Shown here piece by piece: positions 6,140-6,600 of a DNA stretch of 6,600 bases. The stretch spans positions 1-6,600 of the forward strand of contig CANQES010000075.1 of the NCBI GenBank assembly GCA_947595555.1, read 5' to 3'. The translations under genes and the position numbers were made by a program. Source of the DNA: an uncultured Clostridia bacterium (GTDB lineage: Bacteria > Bacillota > Clostridia > TANB77 > CAG-508). Every line of letters starts with the position of its first letter. The stretch's first letter is position 1. The notes beneath the pieces were generated by a model. It did no database searches. It saw only the letters and a program-made list of their open reading frames with translations, and was not told the origin of the DNA.

Positions 6140-6600
6140 ATGGGAGTTCCAGTTGAGAAAAATAGAGAATATGTAGTAGATGTTATAGATAATGGATTTG
6201 AAGGAGAAGGAATTGCTAAGATAAATAATTTTACAATTTTTATTCCTAGTGCTTTAAAAAATGAAAAAGTAAGAATTTTAATTGTAAAAGTTTTATCTTC
6301 TCATGCTTTTGGAAAAATATTGGACATTATTCAACCTTCTCCTTATCGAATTGAAAGTGATTGTAATACTTATAAAAGATGTGGTGGATGTAGTTTAAGG
6401 CATGTTCAATATAATGAAACTCTAAGAATGAAGCAAAATGCAGTACAAAGTTTAGTCAACAAGACGTTAAGAGATAAAATAGAAGTAGAACAAGTTTTAG
6501 AAATGGAAAATCCATATCATTATAGAAATAAAGCACAGTACCCACTTGGCATAAATAAAGATGGTCACCCTATTATGGGGGTGTTTGCAAATAGAACACA
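6140..6600 (+). CDS. rlmD: 23S rRNA (uracil-C5)-methyltransferase, RlmD/RumA family, 5' part
   Basis: The reading frame is open from ATG 6140 to the window end (153 complete codons); the C-terminal SAM-binding methyltransferase domain lies beyond. These enzymes make 5-methyluridine in 23S rRNA using S-adenosylmethionine. Residues 1-60 resemble a TRAM RNA-binding domain (VIDNGFEGEGIAKINNFTIFIP). The iron-sulfur motif C-X5-C-G-G-C follows, with Cys75, Cys81 and Cys84 (CNTYKRCGGC). The fourth ligand of the 4Fe-4S cluster is expected further on, outside the window. PYHYRNKAQYP (125-135) is the characteristic RNA-substrate-side motif of RumA/RlmCD enzymes. AAGGAG at 6126-6131 lies 8 nt before the ATG. 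The gene looks independent of the secretion operon. In Bacillota a single enzyme can modify two sites (RlmCD), so the exact target U is not decided by this fragment. Confidence 0.93.
   Translation, partial: MGVPVEKNREYVVDVIDNGFEGEGIAKINNFTIFIPSALKNEKVRILIVKVLSSHAFGKILDIIQPSPYRIESDCNTYKRCGGCSLRHVQYNETLRMKQNAVQSLVNKTLRDKIEVEQVLEMENPYHYRNKAQYPLGINKDGHPIMGVFANRT

Overview
The window is AT-rich, uses the standard bacterial code (TGG for Trp, TGA and TAA as stops) and has strong AGGAGG-type ribosome binding sites. Together with a TasA/SipW-like secretion module and an RlmD-type rRNA methyltransferase, this points to a low-GC Bacillota genome, most likely a Clostridia-like anaerobe. That placement is inference. 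Every gene is on the + strand, and I see no transposase, phage gene, CRISPR array or long repeat.

Layout. (1) 1-52 is the 3' part of a tRNA-Leu(CAA) gene, followed by an intrinsic terminator at 57-101. (2) 128-1352 holds an overlapping pair: a membrane-anchored thioredoxin-fold protein with a CMPC site, and CcdA, the membrane protein that carries reducing equivalents across the membrane to such partners. (3) 1395-3299 encodes a 634-residue protein with a type-1 ABC-exporter-like layout but a very divergent membrane half. It lies 42 nt behind ccdA with no promoter that I can place, so it is probably in the same transcript. A strong hairpin terminator closes this unit at 3301-3334. (4) 3426-6081 is a three-gene secretion unit behind its own promoter: a small TasA/camelysin-like secreted beta-sandwich protein, an ER-type (Ser-His) signal peptidase carrying an unusual N-terminal multi-pass membrane domain, and a DUF5305-type bitopic membrane protein. 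(5) 6140 to the window end is the 5' part of a 23S rRNA uracil-C5 methyltransferase gene (rlmD family). Its consensus-like promoter has a -35 box overlapping the stop codon of the DUF5305 gene.

Working model. The first operon probably supplies reductant to extracytoplasmic thiols; the substrate of its ABC-like member is unknown. The second is probably a self-contained surface-protein pathway in which the ER-type peptidase matures the TasA-like protein, with the DUF5305 protein acting in an unknown way at the membrane. The most notable parts are the peptidase fusion, the divergent ABC protein and the compact substrate-peptidase-DUF5305 arrangement.
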